Position numbers and translations under genes: made by a program. A stretch of 64,000 nucleotides of DNA. Origin: an uncultured Acidobacteriota bacterium (lineage in GTDB: Bacteria; Acidobacteriota; Terriglobia; Terriglobales; Acidobacteriaceae). Positions 53,850 to 61,272 of this stretch are shown piece by piece. The notes beneath the pieces were generated by a model. It saw only the letters and a list, made by a program, of their open reading frames with translations. It had not been told where the DNA came from and searched no databases. The stretch lies in assembly GCA_903832055.1 (NCBI GenBank), contig CAILAC010000017.1, forward strand, positions 186,001 through 250,000, written 5' to 3'. The first letter of the stretch is position 1, and every line of letters starts with the position of its first letter.

Positions 53850-54629
53850 TTATCGGACTCCGGCTAACTGGCTTCGCAGTTTCTTTGTCGCTCTGAAGAG
53901 CGTATTTTTAGCGGTTTCTTCTGTCGTATTCAACATCTCTCCGATCGTGCGCAGGCGGAGACCCTGATAGTGCTTTAGTTCAAAAACCGTCCGCTCCCGC
54001 GGCGTCAACGTGTCCAATGCCACCTGGATGCGCTGCCCCAGCACTTTCCTGTCCAGCTCTTTTCCAGGATTTGAAAATGCCCGGTCATCGGAAACTGACG
54101 CCATCAGGTCAATCTCATCGCCGGAGTGGTCCATGACCACCGCTGAATCCTCGCGACGCGTCTTCTTCCGTCGCAGCTGGTCCAGGCAAAGATTCGTCAC
54201 GATCCGGTAGATCCACGTATAAAAGGAGCACTCGAAGCGGAAATTCCCCAGGTAACGATAGGCCTTCAAAAAAGCCTCCTGGTAAATGTCCTCGGCATCC
54301 TGCTCGCTGCCCGTCAGGTGCAGAGCCAGCCGCAGAACCTGGTGTTCATACTGCCGCACCAGCGCGTCAAACGCCGCCCGCGAACCAGCCTGCGCCTCGC
54401 GAATCAGGTCCATCTCGGTGGCGCGGATACGCATCCGCTCCTGATTGCTCAGCTCCTGACTGCCCTGCCGCCCAAGCCCGGTAGACGCAAGTCCAGCCTG
54501 CGCCTTCTCTGTGCCAGCCCGTTCGTCCGCAGATGTATTCGTCGCCATGCCTCGGGACGATTGTACGCCCAGGGTGCCAGACCATGCTGACCCTACTGGA
54601 CCGGAAAGAGGAAGTGCATCTGTCGCCAT
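53850..54629 (-). CDS. ECF (RpoE-type) RNA polymerase sigma factor
   Basis: A 259-residue sigma-70-family protein. Region 2 (AFDALVRQYEHQVLRLALHLTGSEQDAEDIYQEAF ... TWIYRIVTNLCLDQLRRKK, in parts) and region 4 (TLTPRERTVFELKHYQGLRLRTIGEMLNTTEETAKNTLF) are intact. The N-terminal 60 residues are not conserved, and CGGAG before the ATG at 54629 supports this start over longer readings to 54680. Followed by its presumed anti-sigma and a PDZ protein, so the trio probably forms an envelope-stress regulon. Confidence 0.9.
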   Translation of the reverse strand: MATDALPLSGPVGSAWSGTLGVQSSRGMATNTSADERAGTEKAQAGLASTGLGRQGSQELSNQERMRIRATEMDLIREAQAGSRAAFDALVRQYEHQVLRLALHLTGSEQDAEDIYQEAFLKAYRYLGNFRFECSFYTWIYRIVTNLCLDQLRRKKTRREDSAVVMDHSGDEIDLMASVSDDRAFSNPGKELDRKVLGQRIQVALDTLTPRERTVFELKHYQGLRLRTIGEMLNTTEETAKNTLFRATKKLRSQLAGVR

Positions 54630-54744
54630 ACGTCTCTGTCTCCGGAAGTTGCGAGTATCCGCGTACCCAATAGACGACATCCCTGTACTTTTGTGAGCAT
54701 CCCCACGCAAACTCATCCTGCCCATTCCCGCTAAACTGAAACAG

Positions 54745-55404
54745 ATGACTCCTTCTCTCTTTCCCGAACCCGCCTCCCCCCGCGACACCCCCGGCGAAAT
54801 GCTCATCGCCCACTGCGACGGCGGCTCCCGCGGCAACCCCGGCCCGGCCGGCTACGGTGCCGTCATTGAAGATCAATCCGGCCGCATTCTCGCCCGGCTC
54901 AGCGAGTTTCTAGGCAAACGCACCAACAACTATGCCGAATACTCTGCCCTGCTCGGCGTCCTCGCCTGGTGCCTCGAAAACAAGCACCGTCGCCTCCGCG
55001 TCATTGCCGATTCCGAACTGATGGTCAAGCAGATGCAAGGCAAATACAAAGTCAACAGCCCCGACCTGCGCCCCCTCTGGGAAGAGGCCCGCCGACGCGC
55101 CAATCAGTTGGAAAAATTCGAAATTGCCCACACCCTCCGCGGCGGCAACAAACTCGCCGACCAGCTCGCCAACGAAGCCATGGACCGAGGCATGGGCCGC
55201 AATGTCAACCACGCCTCCCAGACGGCCCCCTCAGCACCCGCCATCCCCATCCAGCCCAAATTAACCCAGCCCCGCACCACCCTGGATCACGCCCAGCCGC
55301 CTATTCAGCGTCAGGTTCTCGAAGGATTCGTCAAAAACGGCGTAGTCCACCTTCTCGATGGCGAACTCCCGGAAGGTATCTTCGTCAAGATCATCCGCGA
55401 GTAG
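54745..55404 (+). CDS. RNase H-family protein with C-terminal DUF104-like tail
   Basis: A 219-residue protein. The RNase HI fold spans about residues 17-140 with the metal-binding acids in HCDGGSRGNPG, NNYAEYSALL, VIADSELMV and KLADQLANEAMD. A proline-rich linker (about 150-180) follows, then a C-terminal segment VLEGFVKNGVVHLLDGELPEG resembling the AF2212-like (DUF104) antitoxin domain. It would cleave RNA in RNA-DNA hybrids. Divergent from the sigma factor gene and 55 bases upstream of vapB. The tail could be a nucleic-acid or protein-binding addition. Confidence 0.8.
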   Translation: MTPSLFPEPASPRDTPGEMLIAHCDGGSRGNPGPAGYGAVIEDQSGRILARLSEFLGKRTNNYAEYSALLGVLAWCLENKHRRLRVIADSELMVKQMQGKYKVNSPDLRPLWEEARRRANQLEKFEIAHTLRGGNKLADQLANEAMDRGMGRNVNHASQTAPSAPAIPIQPKLTQPRTTLDHAQPPIQRQVLEGFVKNGVVHLLDGELPEGIFVKIIRE

Positions 55405-55411
55405 TACCCTC

Positions 55412-55433
55412 CTTACTTTTCATTCATAGTAAG
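55412..55433. promoter_or_regulatory. inverted repeat upstream of vapBC
   Basis: CTTACT and AGTAAG are separated by ten bases and lie 27 bases upstream of the vapB start, next to TAAGAT. This is the position expected for an autoregulatory VapB operator. Confidence 0.5.
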
Positions 55434-55459
55434 ATGAGGACACCTGAAGGGAGTTCCCC

Positions 55460-55720
55460 ATGGCGATTGCAACCATGACATCCAAAGGTCAACTCACCGT
55501 CCCTGTCGAAGTTCGAACAAAGTTGGGGCTCAATCCCGGAGATCAAGTTGAATTTCTCGGGGCCGATCATGGCCAGGTCACACTCCTCGTCAGGAACCAA
55601 TCAATCCGGCGACTACAGGGGTTTCTTGGAAAGTTTGATCGAACCGTTTCCATAGAAGAGATCAATGAATCCATCGCGGAACGAGCCGCCAAAGCTGGCA
55701 GGGTTGAGACAGATAGCTAA
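55460..55720 (+). CDS. vapB: AbrB/MazE-type antitoxin of a VapBC module
   Basis: An 86-residue protein with an N-terminal SpoVT/AbrB swapped-hairpin domain (MTSKGQLTVPVEVRTKLGLNPGDQVEF, in part) and a short C-terminal segment that should wrap the toxin. It binds its own promoter and neutralises VapC. GGGAG precedes the start and only three bases separate it from vapC. Codon use is less C-rich than in the flanking genes. Confidence 0.9.
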   Translation: MAIATMTSKGQLTVPVEVRTKLGLNPGDQVEFLGADHGQVTLLVRNQSIRRLQGFLGKFDRTVSIEEINESIAERAAKAGRVETDS

Positions 55721-55723
55721 CTC

Positions 55724-56119
55724 ATGATCGGCGTCGATACCAACATCTTAGTGCGATACATTGCCGGGGACGATGCAAAGCAATCAAGGCTGGCAGCTGA
55801 GTTTATTGGTACTCTGACTTTCGAGAATCCAGGATTTGTATCGCTCGTCTGCATAGCTGAGCTCTACTGGGTTTTGGATCACACCTTCAAGGCTTCTCGT
55901 GATGAAATTGTCACAATAATTCAAATGCTGCTGACAAGTGAAGAAATCCTGATCGAAAATACTGCACTTGTCCATGCAGCTCTCAATCTCTATAACACCA
56001 CAAACGCAGACTTTGACGACTGTATCATCGCGCTCCGCTCAAGGTCTGCTGGCTGTGATTTCACCGTCACATTCGACAGAAAAGCCGCAAAAGCACTCGG
56101 CATGACTCTCTTGTATTGA
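55724..56119 (+). CDS. vapC: PIN-domain ribonuclease toxin VapC
   Basis: A 131-residue PIN-domain protein. The acidic metal ligands are visible: VDTNILV (Asp4/5), AELYWV (Glu about 46), ADFDDCII (Asp about 97) and TFDRKAAKA (Asp about 117). VapC toxins cleave specific RNAs such as tRNA. It is the second gene of a typical two-gene toxin-antitoxin unit. The higher AT content and different codon use suggest later acquisition. The region from 56120 to 56269 holds no gene. Confidence 0.92.
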   Translation: MIGVDTNILVRYIAGDDAKQSRLAAEFIGTLTFENPGFVSLVCIAELYWVLDHTFKASRDEIVTIIQMLLTSEEILIENTALVHAALNLYNTTNADFDDCIIALRSRSAGCDFTVTFDRKAAKALGMTLLY

Positions 56120-56269
56120 TTGCTCGCTAGCTTGATTCGGCTTCGAGTGAGCACCCTAAAGCATTCTTAGGAATGGTATTGAGCGAAACAGCTTAGCCCA
56201 CTGGATTTTTCACCAACAAAAATCCAACCTCACCCAAGCGAATGACTTAACAAAATTCCTGAAAATGCC

Positions 56270-57055
56270 TTAAAACCGCAGCGAAAGACAGCTCAACCCG
56301 CCATCCATCTTGCGAAACTCCCCCATCTCCAGCTCCAGCGGATCATACCCCCGCCGCCGCAGCTCCGCCGTCATCTCCGGATACCCCGCCGCCACCAGCA
56401 CCCGGTCATTCACCCGCACACAGTTCGCCGCGTAGCTCTCAGCCTCTGAAACCACCAGCAGGTCAAACCCCGCAAACTCCGGCCACCCCGCCATTTCCTC
56501 CATCACCACCAGCGTCTTCTCGCCCCTCGGCCCCGGGCCCACATACGAGATTCCGCTCTTCAAATGCAAAATCGACGTCATCGACCGCACATCCGGGCAC
56601 GAAGACGTAAAGCCTTCCCTGGCCAGATGCTCCGCCAGTTGCCGCGCCCCTTCCTCGTTGGTGCGGTGCGAAAGTCCCAGGAAAAAGTGCGTCCCAGCTT
56701 CGCAGATGTCGCCGCCATCGAGCGTCCCCGGCGCGACAATCTCGGCCGCCTGGGGATAAAACCGGCGCACCGCCGGCGCAATCGCCGCCACCTCACCCAG
56801 CCTGCTCGCCGCTCCGGGCAGCGTCAAGATCGCCCCATGCTCCGTCAAGACCGCCGTATCCTCAACAAACGTCGAGTCGGGATGATCAAGGTCAGCCGCA
56901 AGATACGTGAGCGTCAGCCCGCACGCCTCCAGTGCCGCGCAGTACGCGCGCCACTGCGCCAGCACCAATTCAAATTCAGGCACGCCAAAATCCACCGTAG
57001 TCAGCCCGTCCGCAAAATTCCGCCCCGGCTCCCGCACAATCGCCCGTGTAAACAT
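56270..57055 (-). CDS. dimethylarginine dimethylaminohydrolase (DDAH)-type amidinotransferase fold hydrolase
   Basis: A 261-residue protein closely resembling bacterial DDAH over its full length, including FVEDTAVLTE (guanidinium-binding Asp/Glu), the catalytic His in ILHLKSG near 160, and the nucleophilic Cys in GGLSCLSLRF at the C-terminus. DDAH splits N-omega-methylated arginines to citrulline and methylamine. GGAGGA precedes the ATG at 57055. Only 11 bases separate it from the upstream permease gene, so the two form an operon for uptake and use of arginine-like compounds. Arginine deiminase-like substrates remain possible. Confidence 0.88.
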   Translation of the reverse strand: MFTRAIVREPGRNFADGLTTVDFGVPEFELVLAQWRAYCAALEACGLTLTYLAADLDHPDSTFVEDTAVLTEHGAILTLPGAASRLGEVAAIAPAVRRFYPQAAEIVAPGTLDGGDICEAGTHFFLGLSHRTNEEGARQLAEHLAREGFTSSCPDVRSMTSILHLKSGISYVGPGPRGEKTLVVMEEMAGWPEFAGFDLLVVSEAESYAANCVRVNDRVLVAAGYPEMTAELRRRGYDPLELEMGEFRKMDGGLSCLSLRF

Positions 57056-57066
57056 GCTTTCCTCCA

Positions 57067-58407
57067 TTAATTCCTGACGCGCCCCCGCCACCAATAAACC
57101 GGCAACGCCACACCCAGCAGCACCAGCGCCCGTACCGCGCTCACCCGGTCCTCCTGCACATCGGCAATCAAAAACGCCAACGACCCCAGCAGCACCAACC
57201 CCGTCGTCCATGGATAACCCCACGCCCGGAACGGCCGCGCCATCTCCGGCTCATGCAGTCGCAGCACGAACACCGCCGTATAGTTCACGCAATACATCGC
57301 CGCCACCAATATCGCCGCCACCGCAATAATGTCGTCAAACCGCCCGCTCACAATGAACAGCGCCACCAACCCCGCCGACGCAACCAGCGCGGCCCGCGGA
57401 GTTCCACCCGGCCCCACCTTCGCCGCCCCGGCAAACAGCCCGTCCCGCCCTATCGCAAACAGAATCCGCGGCGCACCCAGCAGCACCGCATTCATCAGAC
57501 TCAGCAGGGTCAGCAGCGAAAGCACCGTCACGAAGCTCCCACTCCACGCGCCTAGCACCCTCTGCGCCGCATCCGCCGCCGCCAGTTTCGACCCCGCCAG
57601 CTCCGCCACCGACAGCACCCGCAAAAACGCAGCATTCATCAGCAGATACAGCCCCATCACCAGCAGCACCCCGCCAATCATCGCCCGGGGCAGGTGCTTC
57701 GCCGCATCCGTATCCTCTTCGGTAAAGTAGATCGCCTCATACCAGCCGTCGTAGGTCACCACAATCGCCCGCAACGCCGCAACCAGCGGAACCAACGCTG
57801 CAATCAGCCCCGATCCCGTTCCGCGCACGCCAACCTGCATCGCCAGGGTCGGCCCGGCATGCAGAAAGCATGCCCCCGCCAGCACCAGAAACGTCGCCGC
57901 CGTCAGCGAACTCGTCACCTTCTGCACCCCGCTGCTCAATCGCAGCCCAAACCAGTGCAGCCCGCAAAAAAGACCCAGCAGACCCAGCGAAACACCCACC
58001 TGCCAGCGACCCTCCCACCCCAGCAGCGCCGTCAGATACTCCCCTGCCGCCACTGCTCCATAGGCCACCACCGCACAGTTGTTCAGCCAGTCCGCCCAGC
58101 CCGTCGCAAACCCCGCCGCCGGACCAAACGCCCGCTTCGCGTAAACATAAAATCCGCCCGCCTCCGGCAGCGCCGCCCCCAGCTCCGCTACCTGGGCCGC
58201 CCCCAGCAGCGCATACAACCCACCCAGCACCCACACCAGCAAAATCAGCCAAACACTCCCCAGCTGCCCGGCAATCGTCCCCGGCAGCCGCAGAATCCCC
58301 ACGCCCACCGTCCCGCCAAAGATCACCGCAATCCCAAAGCCCAGCCCCAGAATCCGCGCCAGCTGGCCACGCGCCGCCTTGCCCTGGCCCGCCGTCTCCT
58401 CAGTCAA
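57067..58407 (-). CDS. APC-superfamily amino acid permease
   Basis: A 446-residue, roughly 12-helix transporter. The first helix carries GTVGVGILRLPG, and the C-terminus has the RPFRAWGYPW family motif. It is co-transcribed with the DDAH-type gene, so a guanidino compound such as methylarginine or arginine is a likely substrate. The start codon is TTG, with no strong ribosome site; GGAG lies about 27 bases upstream. Confidence 0.88.
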   Translation of the reverse strand: MTEETAGQGKAARGQLARILGLGFGIAVIFGGTVGVGILRLPGTIAGQLGSVWLILLVWVLGGLYALLGAAQVAELGAALPEAGGFYVYAKRAFGPAAGFATGWADWLNNCAVVAYGAVAAGEYLTALLGWEGRWQVGVSLGLLGLFCGLHWFGLRLSSGVQKVTSSLTAATFLVLAGACFLHAGPTLAMQVGVRGTGSGLIAALVPLVAALRAIVVTYDGWYEAIYFTEEDTDAAKHLPRAMIGGVLLVMGLYLLMNAAFLRVLSVAELAGSKLAAADAAQRVLGAWSGSFVTVLSLLTLLSLMNAVLLGAPRILFAIGRDGLFAGAAKVGPGGTPRAALVASAGLVALFIVSGRFDDIIAVAAILVAAMYCVNYTAVFVLRLHEPEMARPFRAWGYPWTTGLVLLGSLAFLIADVQEDRVSAVRALVLLGVALPVYWWRGRVRN

Positions 58408-58456
58408 TTGTGTCGAATTGGATATGCTGATACGCTCCGCCCCGGGGGATTTTCCC

Positions 58457-60316
58457 TTAACCCTGCACCACCGCCATATACGTCCGATACCGCTCCTCGT
58501 GAATCTCCGTAAACGGCGTCAGCAGCAGCGGCCCCGCCCCTGACTGCGCCGCCCAAAGCGCCTGCCCCTTCATCTGCTTCGCCGCCAGCAGTTGCTCCCG
58601 CGTAACCTTGGGCGCATCGTCGGTCAGCGCAAACAGCACCAGCGGCCCCCGCACCAGCGCCACCGTCTCCGGATGCAGCTCGTCAATCGCCTCCAGCCGC
58701 ATCGGCAGCGGCAAATTCAGCTCCACGCGGTCGCCATCCTTCCACTTCCGCTGAACCACGGCAAAGCCCTTCGTCACCGCCGCAGTCACCACCTGCCCAT
58801 TCACCCGGATTGCCGCCCCGTCAGCGCCCGTCCACGCCGGAATCCGCATCCGCAGCGCAAACTCCGCCCCCCGGTTGGCCCGCACCAGCATCGTCACCCG
58901 CCCATCCAGCGGGTACCCGCCCGACTGCGACAAACTCACCTGCGCCCCGTTCCCAGCCGTCCACTTCACCGTCGACGGCAGGTACAAATTCACATACACG
59001 CCCCCCGCGTCGTGAAAATACCCCAAAATCCGGTAATCCGCCGCCACCTGCGGCAGCGTTCCCGCGCAGCACGGAAATTTGTCGTCAAAATAGAACTTGC
59101 TGCCCGCGTTGCTGTAATCCGAATAGTAGAAAGCGCTGCCATCCTTCCCCAGCGGCTTCGCGCCCAGCACCGTGTTGTACAACACCCGCTCCATGCTGTC
59201 GCCATACTTGCCGTCACGCGTCACCCGCAGCAGCGCCCGCGTCAGTTTGAAGTGAGCATAGCTCCCACAAGGCGTCTCAAAGCTGTGCTTCGTCTTCGTC
59301 AGGCTGTCATACAGCGCGCCCGTTCCCGGCGTCCTGAAACTCTCGTCCGGACCCCAGCCACCCGTCGCAAAGCTCTGCGTCGTCACAATCATCTCGTGTG
59401 CATTCGTCGCCGCCCGCAGATGCTTCTCGCTGCCACCCTCCAGATATGCCTGCATCGCCGAACTCAGCGCATTGCAAAAGCTGTACGCGTGATGCCCCGG
59501 CAGCACATTCTTCCCCTCGGCAAGCGGGTCAAAATACGTCTCATTCAGCAGATATTTGGGAGCCATCGTGCGGTACCGCGCCCCCGCCCCGCGCTTCGCC
59601 GCAAGATAAAGATTCTCCGCCAGCGTATACGGCTCGTCCCACGTGTAGTCGTCGGTCGTATTCTCCCCGATGGAAGCGCGCCAGCGCCGCTGCACATCGT
59701 CCCGGTCAAGTGCCTTGGGCGGCAGATGCGGCTCTGCCGCGTCCGTCGTCTTGTCCAGCAGCGCAAAGGCATTCTCAATCCCCGCAAACTGGTGCGCGTC
59801 GATCAGCCCAATCACCATCTTGTCAAAGTCATAAGCGGGAAACCGGAAGTTCGCATAAAACTTGCCGGAAATCGTCGCCTCATACAACCCCAGCAGCCGC
59901 CGGACCCTGGCCTTCGCCGCCGCATCCCCGGTCACCGCATAACCCCGCGAAAGCGCCGAAATCCACTGGCCAAAGCTGTGCCCCGGCGCAAACCCCTGAC
60001 CGCCACTCGGCGTCTTGTTCAGCGGAACCTCGTCGTACCACCCACCCAGCATCGCCCCCATCGTGGGTAGTCCCGCCCGCTGCCGCCACGGCTGCAAGAG
60101 CGCATTCTCATCAAGCCCCATCAGCACTGACTGCGTCTGCTCAAACTGCGTCTGCATCAGCCCCGGAGCCAGTTGCACATCCCCGTAGCCAAACTCCTCC
60201 AGCGGCTTCGCCGTTCCAGCATCGGCCAGCGCCAGCAGCTCCGGCCCCGCACACGCAGCTGCGGCAGCAACGCCACCAGCCTTCAGTCCATTCGTAATAA
60301 AAGTACGACGCAGCAT
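58457..60316 (-). CDS. DUF1680/GH127-superfamily protein, Tat-like export
   Basis: A 619-residue protein, the third DUF1680-type enzyme of the window. The N-terminus MLRRTFITNG is a twin-arginine-like signal. The toroid retains the zinc-site signatures SFETPCGS (Glu/Cys, near residues 345-352) and FPCCAGT (double Cys, near 412-418). A C-terminal beta-sandwich carries 'VNGQVVTAAVTKGFAVV' as in GH127. It lacks the extra binding modules of the other two. Likely a beta-L-arabinofuranosidase or a related activity of this superfamily; the subfamily differs from both neighbours at 20-26 kb. It lies in a separate context, far from the hydroxyproline operon. Confidence 0.82.
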   Translation of the reverse strand: MLRRTFITNGLKAGGVAAAAACAGPELLALADAGTAKPLEEFGYGDVQLAPGLMQTQFEQTQSVLMGLDENALLQPWRQRAGLPTMGAMLGGWYDEVPLNKTPSGGQGFAPGHSFGQWISALSRGYAVTGDAAAKARVRRLLGLYEATISGKFYANFRFPAYDFDKMVIGLIDAHQFAGIENAFALLDKTTDAAEPHLPPKALDRDDVQRRWRASIGENTTDDYTWDEPYTLAENLYLAAKRGAGARYRTMAPKYLLNETYFDPLAEGKNVLPGHHAYSFCNALSSAMQAYLEGGSEKHLRAATNAHEMIVTTQSFATGGWGPDESFRTPGTGALYDSLTKTKHSFETPCGSYAHFKLTRALLRVTRDGKYGDSMERVLYNTVLGAKPLGKDGSAFYYSDYSNAGSKFYFDDKFPCCAGTLPQVAADYRILGYFHDAGGVYVNLYLPSTVKWTAGNGAQVSLSQSGGYPLDGRVTMLVRANRGAEFALRMRIPAWTGADGAAIRVNGQVVTAAVTKGFAVVQRKWKDGDRVELNLPLPMRLEAIDELHPETVALVRGPLVLFALTDDAPKVTREQLLAAKQMKGQALWAAQSGAGPLLLTPFTEIHEERYRTYMAVVQG

Positions 60317-60398
60317 CAGTAAACCCTCGCCGCAATCCTAAGCCCCCGACCCCTCTCAAGTCACCCGGAAACCGTTTCCCAGACCCAGACATTACCTC

Positions 60399-60439
60399 CG
60401 GGTGCCCCCGGTCTGGATTTTCAGACCGGGGTTTCTCAG
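60399..60439. repeat. GGGTGCCCC hairpin element, copy b
   Basis: CGGGTGCCCC head, stem CCCCGGTCTG/CAGACCGGGG, loop GATTTT, tail GTTTCTCAG. Same frame as copy a at 37791 with compensatory stem changes. Confidence 0.7.
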
Positions 60440-60468
60440 AACGACAAATCCAGGGTGTCCTACCCTTG

Positions 60469-60518
60469 CCGGGTGCCCCATCCTTGAGACAGCCTCACCG
60501 TCTCAAGGGCGAGATTCC
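60469..60518. repeat. GGGTGCCCC hairpin element, copy c
   Basis: GGGTGCCCCAT head followed by the stem CCTTGAGAC/GTCTCAAGG around a longer loop. Located just downstream of the GatB/YqeY gene (minus strand). Confidence 0.6.
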
Positions 60519-60538
60519 AAAAGTCCCCCGACTCACCC

Positions 60539-61024
60539 CTAAGCCAGACCAGCCTTCACAGCCTCGCTCACCAGCCGGCCCTCGGCGCGCAGCCCATCCG
60601 CGGCCAGCCTTGCCTGCACCGCCTTGATCACCGTGCCCATCTCCTTCGGTGACGGCTTTTGTCCGGCCCCCTCGGCGATCTGCGCAATCACCTGCCCCAC
60701 CAGCGCGGCAAGCTCCTCCGCTGAAAGCGCTTTGGGCAGGAACTCCTCGATCACTCCAATCTCCACAGCTTCCTTCGCCGCCAGCTCTGGCCGACCGCCC
60801 TTGGTGAACTGCTCAATCGAATCCCGCCGCTGCTTGATCATCGACGCCAGAATCTGCTGCGACTCCGCATCCGTCAGTTCCTCACGCTTCTCAATTGCCT
60901 TGTTCTTCAGCGCCGTCGTAATCAGCCTCAGAGTGGTCGTCCGCTCAGAGTCCCGAGCCTTCATCGCCACAATCGTCTCCCGCTTCACCCACGCTTCCAA
61001 AGTTTCCTTCAACCCATCACTCAT
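60539..61024 (-). CDS. GatB/YqeY domain protein
   Basis: A 161-residue helical protein of the YqeY family, related to the tail domain of the GatB/GatE amidotransferase subunits. Typical features are the N-terminal MKARDSERTTTLRLI block, IKQRRDSIEQF near 70 and PSPKEMGTVIKAV near 130. The family binds tRNA-like substrates, but its own function is not settled. AAGGGG precedes the ATG at 61024. A repeat-rich, gene-free stretch (61025-61272) separates it from the aminotransferase. Confidence 0.9.
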   Translation of the reverse strand: MSDGLKETLEAWVKRETIVAMKARDSERTTTLRLITTALKNKAIEKREELTDAESQQILASMIKQRRDSIEQFTKGGRPELAAKEAVEIGVIEEFLPKALSAEELAALVGQVIAQIAEGAGQKPSPKEMGTVIKAVQARLAADGLRAEGRLVSEAVKAGLA

Positions 61025-61125
61025 CGCGATACCCCTTTTCTCCAGCCACGATTGTACCCAATTGGAATACCGGCTATTCCCTATTCCCTCGTCCCTACTC
61101 CCGACTCCCTCGCCCTTTAACTTCA

Positions 61126-61190
61126 TTCCCAAAGGGAATCTGCAGCCGTCGTTGCCTTTCACACTCACACTTCACACTCACACTGCACGC
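61126..61190. repeat. ATTCCCAAAGGGAATCTGC palindrome and TTCACACTCACAC tract
   Basis: ATTCCCAAAGGGAAT is a palindrome with a three-base centre; relatives ATT(C/A)CCGAAGGGAATCTGC occur near 62627 and 62695. The following TTCACACTCACACTTCACACTCACAC tract recurs at 40091, 47805 and 62728. Dispersed intergenic repeats. Confidence 0.6.
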
Positions 61191-61192
61191 TC

Positions 61193-61221
61193 TTCACATT
61201 TCTCACAACTATGTGTATTCT
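61193..61221 (+). promoter_or_regulatory. promoter of the class-V aminotransferase gene
   Basis: TTCACA (61193-61198), 17 bases and TATTCT (61216-61221), about 50 bases before the start. CAGGAG lies ten bases before the ATG at 61273. Confidence 0.5.
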
Positions 61222-61272
61222 GTGATTGCAGCCGACGCGTCAACCCGGCCAGACTTTCAGGAGACTCGACTC

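Noticed and set aside
58592-60070. 492-residue plus-strand frame
   Set aside because: Antisense shadow of the DUF1680 gene; Arg/His/Pro-rich and without recognisable domains.
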